From UBA10329 sp964500205 (lineage in GTDB: Bacteria > Bacteroidota > Bacteroidia > UBA10329), in contig CAZCNS010000012.1 in the NCBI GenBank assembly GCA_964500205.1, forward strand, positions 1 through 64,000: DNA of 64,000 bases. Reading direction: 5' to 3'. Position numbers and translations under genes: made by a program. Below the pieces are notes generated by a model. The model saw only the letters and a program-made list of their open reading frames with translations, was not told where the DNA came from and did not search any database. How positions within the stretch are numbered: the stretch's first letter is position 1; each line of letters begins with the position of its first letter. This document shows positions 34,976-43,183 of the stretch, piece by piece.

Positions 34976-35299
34976 TCAGGCAAGGTTCAGGGAGTTGTCC
35001 ATAAGACTCACTTGAAAATTGACCTTGGCACCCAATGCTTTGAATACTTTGAGGATGGTCTCGAAGCGGGCATCCGTCAGGCTGTTCTCAATCTTAGATA
35101 TTTGCGCCTTCTGCACTCCTACCAGTTTGCCCAATTCCTGTTGTGTCAGGTTACGTTGTAGGCGCGCTTGTTTGATGGCCTCTCCAATGAAATCCATCCT
35201 CAGTTCGTTCTCGAATGCCTCACGATCGGGCGTGCCCAATTTGCCGATGTGCCTGTCAATCATTGCGTCAAGCGGCACGGTCTTAAGTTTCTTTTCCAT
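34976..35299 (-). CDS. HigA-type antitoxin, XRE helix-turn-helix (orphan)
   Basis: A 107-residue XRE-family regulator. The HTH spans QNLTQQELGKLVGVQKAQIS-type residues (here RNLTQQELGKLVGVQ, then ISKIENSLTDARFETILKVF). The start MEKKLKTVPLDAMIDRHIGK is typical of antitoxins that follow a RelE/HigB-type toxin gene in Bacteroidota. The toxin gene upstream is broken (see 35314-35660), so this antitoxin has no intact partner in the window. It may still repress its own promoter. Confidence 0.8.
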   Translation of the reverse strand: MEKKLKTVPLDAMIDRHIGKLGTPDREAFENELRMDFIGEAIKQARLQRNLTQQELGKLVGVQKAQISKIENSLTDARFETILKVFKALGAKVNFQVSLMDNSLNLA

Positions 35300-35313
35300 G
35301 ATTGTGGTCTTTT

Positions 35314-35535
35314 CTATAACTGACTCAGGTACTGTTTCCGAATCTCTTCGGCCTTCTCAATTTCCTTGATGCGCTTGAGTTCCGTGGCATCAAGACCACC
35401 GTACTTCTTGCGCCAGCTGTACAGTGTGGCCGTGCTGATGCCCTTGGCGCGGCACACCTCCTCGGCAGTCTTCCCGTTCACATACTCCTTGAGTATGCTC
35501 ACGATCTGTGTGGAACTGAATTTGCTCTTTCTCAT
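35314..35535 (-). pseudogene. Chimera: IS3 OrfA N-terminus fused to a toxin C-terminus
   Basis: The 73-residue frame starts as an IS3-family OrfA: MRKSKFSSTQIVSILKEYVN, AEEVCRAKGISTATLYSWRK, YGGLDATELKR. OrfA normally goes on with a leucine-rich coiled coil, but here the frame passes into IEKAEEIRKQYLSQL and stops. That end is what I expect at the C-terminus of the RelE/HigB-type toxins that pair with the downstream antitoxin; the match is from memory. The stop is 14 bp before the antitoxin start. No orfB is present, so no transposition is possible. Confidence 0.65.
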
Positions 35536-35602
35536 CGTTCAACAGTTTGTGGTTAAAGTAAATCTCTAATTTCAAACTGTCCTGTTTTTGGGGAAGCTTT
35601 CA
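35365..35602 (-). mobile_element. IS3-family remnant (left end plus part of orfA)
   Basis: On the minus strand the element seems to begin at 35602 with TGAAAGCTTCCCCAAAAACA then GGACA, which resembles IS150/IS407-type IS3 ends (TG..., then CCCAAAA, then GGACA). It runs through a 67-bp leader and the OrfA helix-turn-helix. The right part, with the OrfA coiled coil, orfB and the right inverted repeat, is missing. It separates two pieces of a toxin gene. Confidence 0.6.
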
Positions 35603-35660
35603 GCTCCAAGAACTCCTCCGCCTCTGGCAACAGCTCTACGGCAAATTTCTGCTCCAACAT
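35553..35660 (-). pseudogene. N-terminal fragment of a RelE/HigB-type toxin
   Basis: From the ATG at 35660 the frame reads MLEQKFAVELLPEAEEFLEL, typical of the N-terminus of this toxin family, and then enters the IS end and stops at 35553. Together with the C-terminal piece at 35317-35365 this shows a toxin gene interrupted by the IS, just upstream of its antitoxin. Confidence 0.6.
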
Positions 35661-35797
35661 TTCCGTCTGTCAAAGTTAGGGTTTCTTTTTTAGGAAACTA
35701 ACGATGGTTGATGTTCACTGACCTCCCCTGACCCCTCCTTGTCAGGAGGGGAAATTCGCAGCCACCGCATTCGCTAATCGGCTAATTCGCTCAGTGC

Positions 35798-38700
35798 TCA
35801 ATCACCCTCAAACCCCACCACCAGATCATCCGCCTCCACCAGCGTTCCCGCTTCCAGCACCGTTTTCCGTATCACACCATCGGAAGGCGCGGTCACGGTC
35901 GTCTCCATCTTCATGGCCTCGATGACGAACAGCGGCTGGTTCTGCTTCACCTTCTGACCCTCCTTCACCAGCACGCTGCTGAGCATCCCCTGTAGCGGTG
36001 CGCCCACGTGGAGCGGGTTGCTGCGGTCGGCCTTCACGTGCTCTTTGCGCACGATGTTGAGGCTGCGGTCGGTCACCTTGATGTTGCGCGTCTGGCCGTT
36101 CACGCGGAAGAAGAGCGTCCTGCGCCCGTCCTCGTCCGCTGGGCCTATGCTCTGCAGTTCGCACACCATGTTCTTGCCCTCGCCCAGCTCGATCATCGTC
36201 TCCTCGCGCAGCTTCATGCCGAAGAAGAAGTTCTTGGTGGGCACCTTGCTCAGGTCTCCGAACTCACGCACCTTCTTCCAGTATTCCTCAAAGACCTTGG
36301 GATACATCAGGTAGCTCAGGTAGTCGGTGTATTTCACCGCACCCTCGAATTTCCGCTTGAACTCCTCGAAGCCCTCCGCGAGGTCGATGGCCGGCAGGTG
36401 GCTGTTGGGGCGGTCGGTAAAGGGTTCCTCGCCCTTGAGGATGATGCGCTGCAGATCCTGCGGGAAACCGCCCACGGGCTGGCCCAGATGGCCCTTGAAG
36501 AACTCCACCACGCTCTCGGGGAAGCTGATGGTCGCGCCCCGCTCCATCACGTCCTGCACCGTGAGGCCGTTGCTGACAAGGAACAGCGACATATCGCCCA
36601 CCACCTTGCTCGATGGCGTCACCTTCACCACGTCACCGAACAGCGCGTTCACCTCCGCGAACATCAGTTTGATGTCCTCAAACTTCTCCGCCAGGCCCAG
36701 CGCGTAGGCCTGCGGCTTGAGGTTGCTGTACTGCCCGCCAGGGATCTCGTGCTCGAACACGCTGGCCGTGCTGGCCTTCATGCCGCTCTCGAACGGATAA
36801 TAGAGGTCGCGCACATTCTCCCAGTAGTTGGAGAAGCGGTTGAGGCTCTTGACATCCATAGGGTTCTCGCGTTCCTGGAAGCGCATCATCTCCACAATGC
36901 TGTTGAAGTTGGGCTGCGAGGTGAGGCCGCTCATGCTCGCCAGCGACACATCCACCACATCGACTCCCGCCTCGATGGCCTTGAGGTAGGTGGCGGCCTG
37001 CAGCCCGCTGGTGTCGTGCGTGTGCAGGTGGATGGGAATGCGCACCGTGGCCTTTAGCGCGCTGACGAGTTCCGAGGCCGCGTAGGGTTTCAGCAGGCCC
37101 GCCATGTCTTTGATGGCGATGATGTGGCTGCCCGCGTTCTCCAGGTCCTTAGCCAGCTGCACGTAGTATTCCAGCGTGTATTTGCTGCGCGATGGGTCGA
37201 GGATGTCGCCCGTGTAGCAGATGGTGCCCTCTGCTATGGCCTCGGTGCGGTTGCGCACATGGCCGATGCAAGGGGCGAGGCCCTTCATCCAGTTCAGCGA
37301 GTCGAAGATGCGGAAGATGTCCACGCCCGTCTCCCATGATTTCTCCACGAATTCGGCCACCACATTGTCGGGATACGCCTTGTAGCCCACACCGTTGCTG
37401 CCACGGATGAGCATTTGGAGCAGTGAGTTGGGGATGGCCTTGCGGAGCTGTGCCAGTCGGTCCCACGGATCCTCATGCAGGAATCGCAGGGCCACATCGA
37501 AGGTGGCACCGCCCCACACTTCATGGCTGAATATCTCGGGATGATGCTTCGCGTAACTCTCGGCCACAGCCAGCATGTCGAAGCTGCGCATGCGCGTTGC
37601 GAGTAGACTCTGGTGGGCATCGCGCATGGTGGTATCAGTGTAGTGCACCACCTTTTCTTTCAGCAGCCAATCGCAGAAACGCTCAGGCCCCTGCTCGTTC
37701 AGCAGGTCTTTTGTACCCTTCGGGAATGGCGCGTAACGGCCGAATTCGGGCACTACTGGCCGCACGAACTTCCTGTCGTGGTCGATGACCTTCACATCGG
37801 GATTGCCGTTCACCGTCACCTCGCCCAGATACTTGGCGATGCGCGTGGCACGATCACGTCCCTTCACCCATTTGAAAAGCTCAGGGTGCTCTGCGATGAA
37901 ATTCACCGTGGCATTGCCCGATTTGAAAACGGGGTGGTTGACGATGTTCTCCAAGAACCGCATGTTGGTCTTCACCCCACGGATGCGGTACTCCTGCAGG
38001 CAGCGGGTCATCTTGCGGGCGGCCCCGTCCAGCGTGCGCGAGTGGGCGCAGACCTTCACCAACAATGAATCGAAGAATGGGCTGATGCGCACCCCGCTGT
38101 AGATGCTGCCGGGGTCGAGGCGGATGCCGAAACCCTCCGCTGCGCGGTAGGCGATGATGGTGCCGTGGTCGGGCTTGAAGTCGTTCTCAGGATCTTCGGC
38201 CGTGATGCGGCATTGGATGGCGAATCCGTTGACGCTGATGGCACTCTGGTCGGGGATGGCGATCTCGTCCTCGTCAAGTCGGTAGCCCATCGCGATGCGG
38301 ATCTGCAGCTTCACGATGTCGATGCCAGTCACCATCTCCGTCACCGTGTGCTCCACCTGGATGCGGGGGTTCACTTCGATGAAATAGATGCTGCCATCCG
38401 CATCCACAAGGAATTCGACCGTACCCACGTTGTTATAGTTCACCGCCTTCGTGATGGCGATGGCGTGGTCGAAAAGCTGCTGTCGCACGGTGTCGTCCAG
38501 CCCTTTGGCAGGGGCCACTTCCACCACTTTTTGAAACCTGCGCTGCACCGAGCAGTCGCGCTCGTGCAGGTGGACGATGTTGCCGTGGTTGTCAGCCACG
38601 ATCTGCACCTCGATGTGTCGCGGATTCTCGATGTATTTCTCAAGAAAAACAGTGTCATCTCCAAAGGAACGGGACGCTTCGCGCTTGGCCTCGTTGAAGG

Positions 38701-39244
38701 AGTTCTCCAACGATTGGCCGTCACGGATGACGCGCATCCCGCGTCCGCCACCGCCCGATGCGGCCTTCAGCATCACTGGGAAACCGATACGCTCGGCCTC
38801 TTTCAGCGCAATGGCGGCATCGGTGAGTAGCACATCGCTGCTCTGGATGATGGGTACATTGCATTGCTGCGCCACGAGTTTGGCGGCCACCTTGTCGCCC
38901 AATTGGGCCATCACCTCTGGCTCAGGGCCGATGAAGATGATGCCGTTATCCTTGCATTTCTGAGCGAAGTCCTTGTTCTCGGAGAGGAAACCGTAGCCAG
39001 GGTGGATGGCGTCAACGTTCTTCTGCCGTGCCAGCATGATGATCTCGTCCATGTCGAGGTATGGGTGCAGCGGCTCGTTCTCCTTGCCCAGCTGGTAGCT
39101 TTCATCGGCCTTGTAGCGGTGCAGCGAGTAGCGATCCTCATAGGTATAGACGGCCACAGTGCGCAGCTTAAGTTCCACACAGGCACGCAGGATGCGGATG
39201 GCGATCTCGCCCCGGTTGGCGACAAGGACCTTTCTGATCTTCAT
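35798..39244 (-). CDS. pyc: Pyruvate carboxylase, single-chain
   Basis: A 1,148-residue enzyme that makes oxaloacetate from pyruvate. Domains in order: biotin carboxylase (residues 1-450; KVLVANRGEIAIRILRACVE, ATP-grasp loop ASGGGGRGMRVI), carboxyltransferase (about 535-800; DTTMRDAHQSLLATRMRSFD, HTHDTSGLQAATYLKAIEAG), a connecting domain, and the biotinyl domain (about 1075-1146; IEAMKMETTV with Lys1112 as the biotin site). All are intact. It is a single gene; a terminator lies upstream between it and nqrF. A displaced copy of its 3' end is found 860 bp downstream. Confidence 0.97.
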   Translation of the reverse strand: MKIRKVLVANRGEIAIRILRACVELKLRTVAVYTYEDRYSLHRYKADESYQLGKENEPLHPYLDMDEIIMLARQKNVDAIHPGYGFLSENKDFAQKCKDNGIIFIGPEPEVMAQLGDKVAAKLVAQQCNVPIIQSSDVLLTDAAIALKEAERIGFPVMLKAASGGGGRGMRVIRDGQSLENSFNEAKREASRSFGDDTVFLEKYIENPRHIEVQIVADNHGNIVHLHERDCSVQRRFQKVVEVAPAKGLDDTVRQQLFDHAIAITKAVNYNNVGTVEFLVDADGSIYFIEVNPRIQVEHTVTEMVTGIDIVKLQIRIAMGYRLDEDEIAIPDQSAISVNGFAIQCRITAEDPENDFKPDHGTIIAYRAAEGFGIRLDPGSIYSGVRISPFFDSLLVKVCAHSRTLDGAARKMTRCLQEYRIRGVKTNMRFLENIVNHPVFKSGNATVNFIAEHPELFKWVKGRDRATRIAKYLGEVTVNGNPDVKVIDHDRKFVRPVVPEFGRYAPFPKGTKDLLNEQGPERFCDWLLKEKVVHYTDTTMRDAHQSLLATRMRSFDMLAVAESYAKHHPEIFSHEVWGGATFDVALRFLHEDPWDRLAQLRKAIPNSLLQMLIRGSNGVGYKAYPDNVVAEFVEKSWETGVDIFRIFDSLNWMKGLAPCIGHVRNRTEAIAEGTICYTGDILDPSRSKYTLEYYVQLAKDLENAGSHIIAIKDMAGLLKPYAASELVSALKATVRIPIHLHTHDTSGLQAATYLKAIEAGVDVVDVSLASMSGLTSQPNFNSIVEMMRFQERENPMDVKSLNRFSNYWENVRDLYYPFESGMKASTASVFEHEIPGGQYSNLKPQAYALGLAEKFEDIKLMFAEVNALFGDVVKVTPSSKVVGDMSLFLVSNGLTVQDVMERGATISFPESVVEFFKGHLGQPVGGFPQDLQRIILKGEEPFTDRPNSHLPAIDLAEGFEEFKRKFEGAVKYTDYLSYLMYPKVFEEYWKKVREFGDLSKVPTKNFFFGMKLREETMIELGEGKNMVCELQSIGPADEDGRRTLFFRVNGQTRNIKVTDRSLNIVRKEHVKADRSNPLHVGAPLQGMLSSVLVKEGQKVKQNQPLFVIEAMKMETTVTAPSDGVIRKTVLEAGTLVEADDLVVGFEGD

Positions 39245-39375
39245 TTTTGAGAGGTTTATATAGAACTCTAAAAATAGAATGGCGCCCCGCAGATGGGTAA
39301 CGGCAGGGTAGGGGATTGTTCACAGAGGATCAACAGTCATTCAGTGTTGACCTTCCTGAAATAGTTACCAAAAAG

Positions 39376-39406
39376 AAACCCTGCTTGAAAGGCTCAAGCA
39401 GGGTTT
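39376..39406 (-). terminator. Intrinsic terminator after nqrF
   Basis: AAACCCTGCTTGA / TCAAGCAGGGTTT, a perfect 13-bp stem with a five-base loop, 24 bp beyond the nqrF stop. A-run on the plus strand gives the U-run of a minus-strand transcript. Confidence 0.85.
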
Positions 39407-39429
39407 ATTTGGGTTAGAGGCATTATCGA

Positions 39430-40749
39430 TTAACCTCCGAAGTCATCAAACGAGACGTTTTCATTGGGAACACCCCAGTCATCACACATTTTGAGCACGG
39501 CCTGATTCATCATTGGAGGGCCACAGAAATAGAATTCGATGTCCTCCGGGCTGTCATGATGCTTGAGGTACTGTTCAATTACAGCATTGTGAACGAATCC
39601 CACGAAACCATCTGGTTCTGTGTCATGAATGTCTTTTTTTACCGTCCAGTTGTCCTCAGGCTTGGCATCGGAAAGCACCATGTAGAACTTGAAGTTCGGG
39701 AATTGGGCCTCAATCTCACGGAAGTAATGGATGTAAAACAGTTCTGCCCGCGAACGGCCGCCATACCAGTAGGTCACCTTGCGTCCAGTTTTGAGGGTCT
39801 TGAACAGGTGGTAGATGTGCGACCTCATGGGTGCCATACCTGCACCACCACCGATGTAAAGCATTTCCGCCTCGGTTTCTTTAATAAAGAATTCACCGTA
39901 GGGACCTGATATAACAGCCTTATCGCCAGGTTTAAGATTGAAGATGTAGGATGACGCAATACCAGGATTGATGTCAGCCCACTTATTGTTGGCACGGTCA
40001 AATGGCGGTGCGGCCACACGCACGTTGAGCATGATGTGACGTCCTTCTGCAGGGTAAGAGGCCATGGAGTAGGCACGTACCACTTCCTCATCGTTCTTCA
40101 TCACCAGACCGCGCATTGCGAACGGACCCTCACTCCAGTCCTTTTCAAACTTGTCAGGCTCGCCAGGGTGGTCTTTGGGGTGTGCCGAGATATCCATGTC
40201 TGAGAACTTCACCACGCACTTCGGGATCTTGATCTGGATGTATCCTCCGGCTTCATAGTGCATCTCCTCTGGGATCTCCACAACGAACTCTTTGATGTAA
40301 GTGGCCACGTTGTAGTTGGAGACCACCACCGCTTCCCATTCTTTGATACCGAAGATCTCTTCCGGAATGCCGATCTTCATATCCTGCTTGACCTTCACCT
40401 GACAACCTAATCTCCAGTTGTCCTTGATCTCCTTCCTACTGAAGTACGGGACTTCCGTTGGGAGAATCTCACCACCTCCTTCGAATACCTGACACTTACA
40501 CATGGCGCAGGTTCCGCCACCGCCACAAGCGGATGGAAGAAAGATCTTGTTGTTGCCAAGGGTGGAGAGAATGGTGCCTCCTGACTCCACCTCTATTTCA
40601 TCCTGCCCATTGATAACGAGCTTTACAGGGCCAGATGGAGATAGCTTGGATTTCGCGAAGAGCAAGATGGCCACCAACAGCAGTACCATCACAAGGAAGG
40701 CGATGACGCTGAAGATGATGATGGTAGGATTGACGCTTAGTAGTACCAT
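39430..40749 (-). CDS. nqrF: Na+-NQR subunit F (NADH-oxidising subunit)
   Basis: A 439-residue NqrF, the entry point for NADH electrons. One N-terminal membrane helix (IIFSVIAFLVMVLLLVAILL) is followed by a 2Fe-2S ferredoxin domain with Cys75, Cys81, Cys84 and Cys116 (SACGGGGTCAMCKC ... RLGC). The FAD domain has VRAYSMASYPAE and the NAD domain ISGPYGEF, YIGGGAGMAPMRSH and YFCGPPMM. The last residues FDDFGG are typical. It is the last gene of the operon. Confidence 0.96.
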   Translation of the reverse strand: MVLLSVNPTIIIFSVIAFLVMVLLLVAILLFAKSKLSPSGPVKLVINGQDEIEVESGGTILSTLGNNKIFLPSACGGGGTCAMCKCQVFEGGGEILPTEVPYFSRKEIKDNWRLGCQVKVKQDMKIGIPEEIFGIKEWEAVVVSNYNVATYIKEFVVEIPEEMHYEAGGYIQIKIPKCVVKFSDMDISAHPKDHPGEPDKFEKDWSEGPFAMRGLVMKNDEEVVRAYSMASYPAEGRHIMLNVRVAAPPFDRANNKWADINPGIASSYIFNLKPGDKAVISGPYGEFFIKETEAEMLYIGGGAGMAPMRSHIYHLFKTLKTGRKVTYWYGGRSRAELFYIHYFREIEAQFPNFKFYMVLSDAKPEDNWTVKKDIHDTEPDGFVGFVHNAVIEQYLKHHDSPEDIEFYFCGPPMMNQAVLKMCDDWGVPNENVSFDDFGG

Positions 40750-40804
40750 TGCTTTGGATTGAATGATGTCAGTTGTAGCGGACGCCTTTGAGTCTTGCTC
40801 TCTT

Positions 40805-41419
40805 TCAGAGCTCGATGCCCATGAAGCTCATGAAACCGATGCCCATCAGCCCGGTGATGATGAACGTGATACCAAGACCTCTCAAGGGCGCGGGAACGGA
40901 TGAATAACGGATTTTCTCACGGATTGCTGCGATGGCGACAATGGCGAGAAACCAACCCACACCGCTACCCAGTCCGAACACAGTAGCTTCGGCAATGTTC
41001 GCGTACTGCCTCTCCTGCATGAACAGCGACCCACCGAGGATGGCGCAGTTTACAGCGATCAGTGGCAGGAAGATGCCCAACGAAGCGTAGAGTGCAGGGG
41101 CGAATTTCTCAACGGTCATCTCCACGAGTTGAACCATTGATGCAATAATGGCGATGAACATGATGAAGCTCAGGAAGCTCAGGTCAAGGCTGGCATATTG
41201 TGGGCTTACCCATGATAGCGCCCCTTCCTTCAGTACATAGTTCTCAAGAAGGTAGTTCACGGGCACAGTGAATCCGAGTACAAAGATCACCGCGAGACCA
41301 AGGCCAACACCGGTCTTCACCGTCTTGGAGACCGCTAGGTAAGAGCACATGCCGAGGAAATAGGCAAAAATCATGTTCTCGATGAAGATGCCCTTGACAA
41401 AAATGTTTACATATTCCAT
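40805..41419 (-). CDS. nqrE: Na+-NQR subunit E
   Basis: A 204-residue integral membrane subunit. The start MEYVNIFVKGIFIENMIFAY is the family's; an in-frame extension to 41512 runs into nqrD and is not used. It has six hydrophobic helices and the conserved FLGMCSYLAVSK and VNCAILGGSLFM segments. The cysteine residues within helices (GMCSYL and NCAILG) fit the NqrD/NqrE intramembrane Fe-S site. Confidence 0.95.
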   Translation of the reverse strand: MEYVNIFVKGIFIENMIFAYFLGMCSYLAVSKTVKTGVGLGLAVIFVLGFTVPVNYLLENYVLKEGALSWVSPQYASLDLSFLSFIMFIAIIASMVQLVEMTVEKFAPALYASLGIFLPLIAVNCAILGGSLFMQERQYANIAEATVFGLGSGVGWFLAIVAIAAIREKIRYSSVPAPLRGLGITFIITGLMGIGFMSFMGIEL

Positions 41420-41466
41420 GGTAAGACTTTGTTTCTCAGGAGATGAACAGTGATTATAAATGCAGA

Positions 41467-42171
41467 TCAGTTGGCTTCTACAAGCGAAGTGTTCCGTGAC
41501 CGCTGAACCCAAATGATGACCCCGACAACGATGAGTGCCATCGGTGGCAGGATCATCAGTCCGTTATCCACGTATCCGAGTGCGTAGAGTCCGGTTGACT
41601 CCGCGAGGATATCTCCGTTTGCTGTCAACGCACCGGCCTTCTGACCGAGCACGGGGAAGCCCCATAGCGTTCCAGAACCGAGCAGCTCGCGGAAGAAGGA
41701 CACGATAATGAGGATAAGACCGTAGGATAAGCCATTGCCTACACCGTCAAGGAAAGCTGGCCAAGGTTTGTTTCCAAGAGCGAAAGCCTCCAATCGGCCC
41801 ATGATGATGCAATTGGTGATGATAAGTCCAACGAAGACCGACAAGGCCTTGCTCACATCATAGACGTACGCCTTCAGCACCTGGTCTACCAGAATAACTA
41901 GTGACGCCACAATTACCAGCTGCACGATGATACGGATACGGTTAGGCACCAGATTACGGATGAGTGACACAAGGACGTTGCCTGCTGCCAATACGAATAG
42001 CACTGACAGGGTCATCACTACAGCCTGTTTCAGCTGCACGGTGATGGCAAGGGCAGAGCAGATGCCGAGTACCTGCACGGTGATCGGGTTGCTGTCGTCA
42101 AGCGGATTGGTGATGAGTTCCTTGTTCTTCTTGGAGAACAATGGTTCAGATGCTGTTGCTGTTGCGCTCAT
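41467..42171 (-). CDS. nqrD: Na+-NQR subunit D
   Basis: A 234-residue integral membrane subunit, about six helices. Conserved parts are LGICSALAITVQLKQAVVM with the intramembrane Cys, and GLIITNCIIMGRLEAFALGN with the second Cys. The N-terminal 20 residues (MSATATASEPLFSKKNKELI) are a hydrophilic extension. nqrC precedes it by 59 bp. Confidence 0.95.
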   Translation of the reverse strand: MSATATASEPLFSKKNKELITNPLDDSNPITVQVLGICSALAITVQLKQAVVMTLSVLFVLAAGNVLVSLIRNLVPNRIRIIVQLVIVASLVILVDQVLKAYVYDVSKALSVFVGLIITNCIIMGRLEAFALGNKPWPAFLDGVGNGLSYGLILIIVSFFRELLGSGTLWGFPVLGQKAGALTANGDILAESTGLYALGYVDNGLMILPPMALIVVGVIIWVQRSRNTSLVEAN

Positions 42172-42230
42172 TTCCTTATTGTGATAAAATGAAACCGGGG
42201 TTAGTCCTGTTCAGGCTGAAGTGGGGGAGG

Positions 42231-43115
42231 TCAAACGTTTTCCTCTTCAATGATCTGTTCGCTTTCCTCCTCGACCTGATTCTCCATGTCTTCCTCGTAC
42301 TCTTCTTTCTCAACATCAAAGGGCATGGTGCTGCTCATTGAAGCAAAGAAAGGAGCGTAGATCTGCAGCGTGCGCTGAAGCATTTCGGTCACCCCGTTGC
42401 TTGTGATGGTGCCGCCACTTATGGCATCAACCCCATGCACACTACCTTGAGCACCGCCTTTCATGACCGTTATACCCTTGAATTCACCATTGCTGTCCAT
42501 CAGTTGCTTGCCAATGAACGGACGTTGAAATGACGCCTGATTTATTTCCGCTCCAAGACCCGGAGTCTCGGTCTTATGGTCGAAGCTTGCACCAAGCACG
42601 GTGCTTCCATCTTCACCCACAGCCACATATCCCCAGATAGGCCCCCACAGTCCGGTTCCTACCATGGGAATCACGAATGCGATATCGCCTTTTGCAGTTT
42701 CCATCTTATAGAGTGGAAAGGACGCACCCATTTCAGTCAGTTCAGCTCGCATCTCATCCCAGTTCCAGCTTGCCATCCCTGTACGATTTCGGGAATAAGC
42801 CTTAGACAGACCGCCACGGTAGTCTTTTTGAACATCCACCGAGAAGGCACCGTCATTGTCCTCAGAGACTACCTCGCCCTTGCCGTTGAGCACATAACCC
42901 TTCTTCAGCTTTGCATCGTAGGTGGTTTGGGCGTCATCGGCTGTAACGCTGAAGCCGACAGACGTAAGGATGTTCTGCTTCTTCTCGATGGCGACATTTG
43001 CCTTCTGCCTGTCCTTCAGACTTTCCGAAGCGAAAGCGAGAATACTCGCCACAACAATCACCATTACGGCAGCAAAGCCGAATGTGTATTTGTTACTGTT
43101 TACGTCAATAGCCAT
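42231..43115 (-). CDS. nqrC: Na+-NQR subunit C (covalent FMN subunit)
   Basis: A 294-residue subunit with one N-terminal helix (FGFAAVMVIVVASILAFA) and a periplasmic FMN-binding domain. The flavinylation motif is DAISGGTITS with Thr236; the common motif is SGAT, so Gly replaces Ala here. Further conserved parts are GLWGPIWGYVAVGEDG and TPGLGAEI. A highly acidic tail (from PFDVEKEEYEEDMENQVEEE) of about 30 residues extends past the usual end. Confidence 0.94.
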   Translation of the reverse strand: MAIDVNSNKYTFGFAAVMVIVVASILAFASESLKDRQKANVAIEKKQNILTSVGFSVTADDAQTTYDAKLKKGYVLNGKGEVVSEDNDGAFSVDVQKDYRGGLSKAYSRNRTGMASWNWDEMRAELTEMGASFPLYKMETAKGDIAFVIPMVGTGLWGPIWGYVAVGEDGSTVLGASFDHKTETPGLGAEINQASFQRPFIGKQLMDSNGEFKGITVMKGGAQGSVHGVDAISGGTITSNGVTEMLQRTLQIYAPFFASMSSTMPFDVEKEEYEEDMENQVEEESEQIIEEENV

Positions 43116-43183
43116 CTTGATGATGATGAATTACAGATGAGTGAGTTGAGTCTGTGCGATGGTTCAGCTTGATGCGTCCGTTT

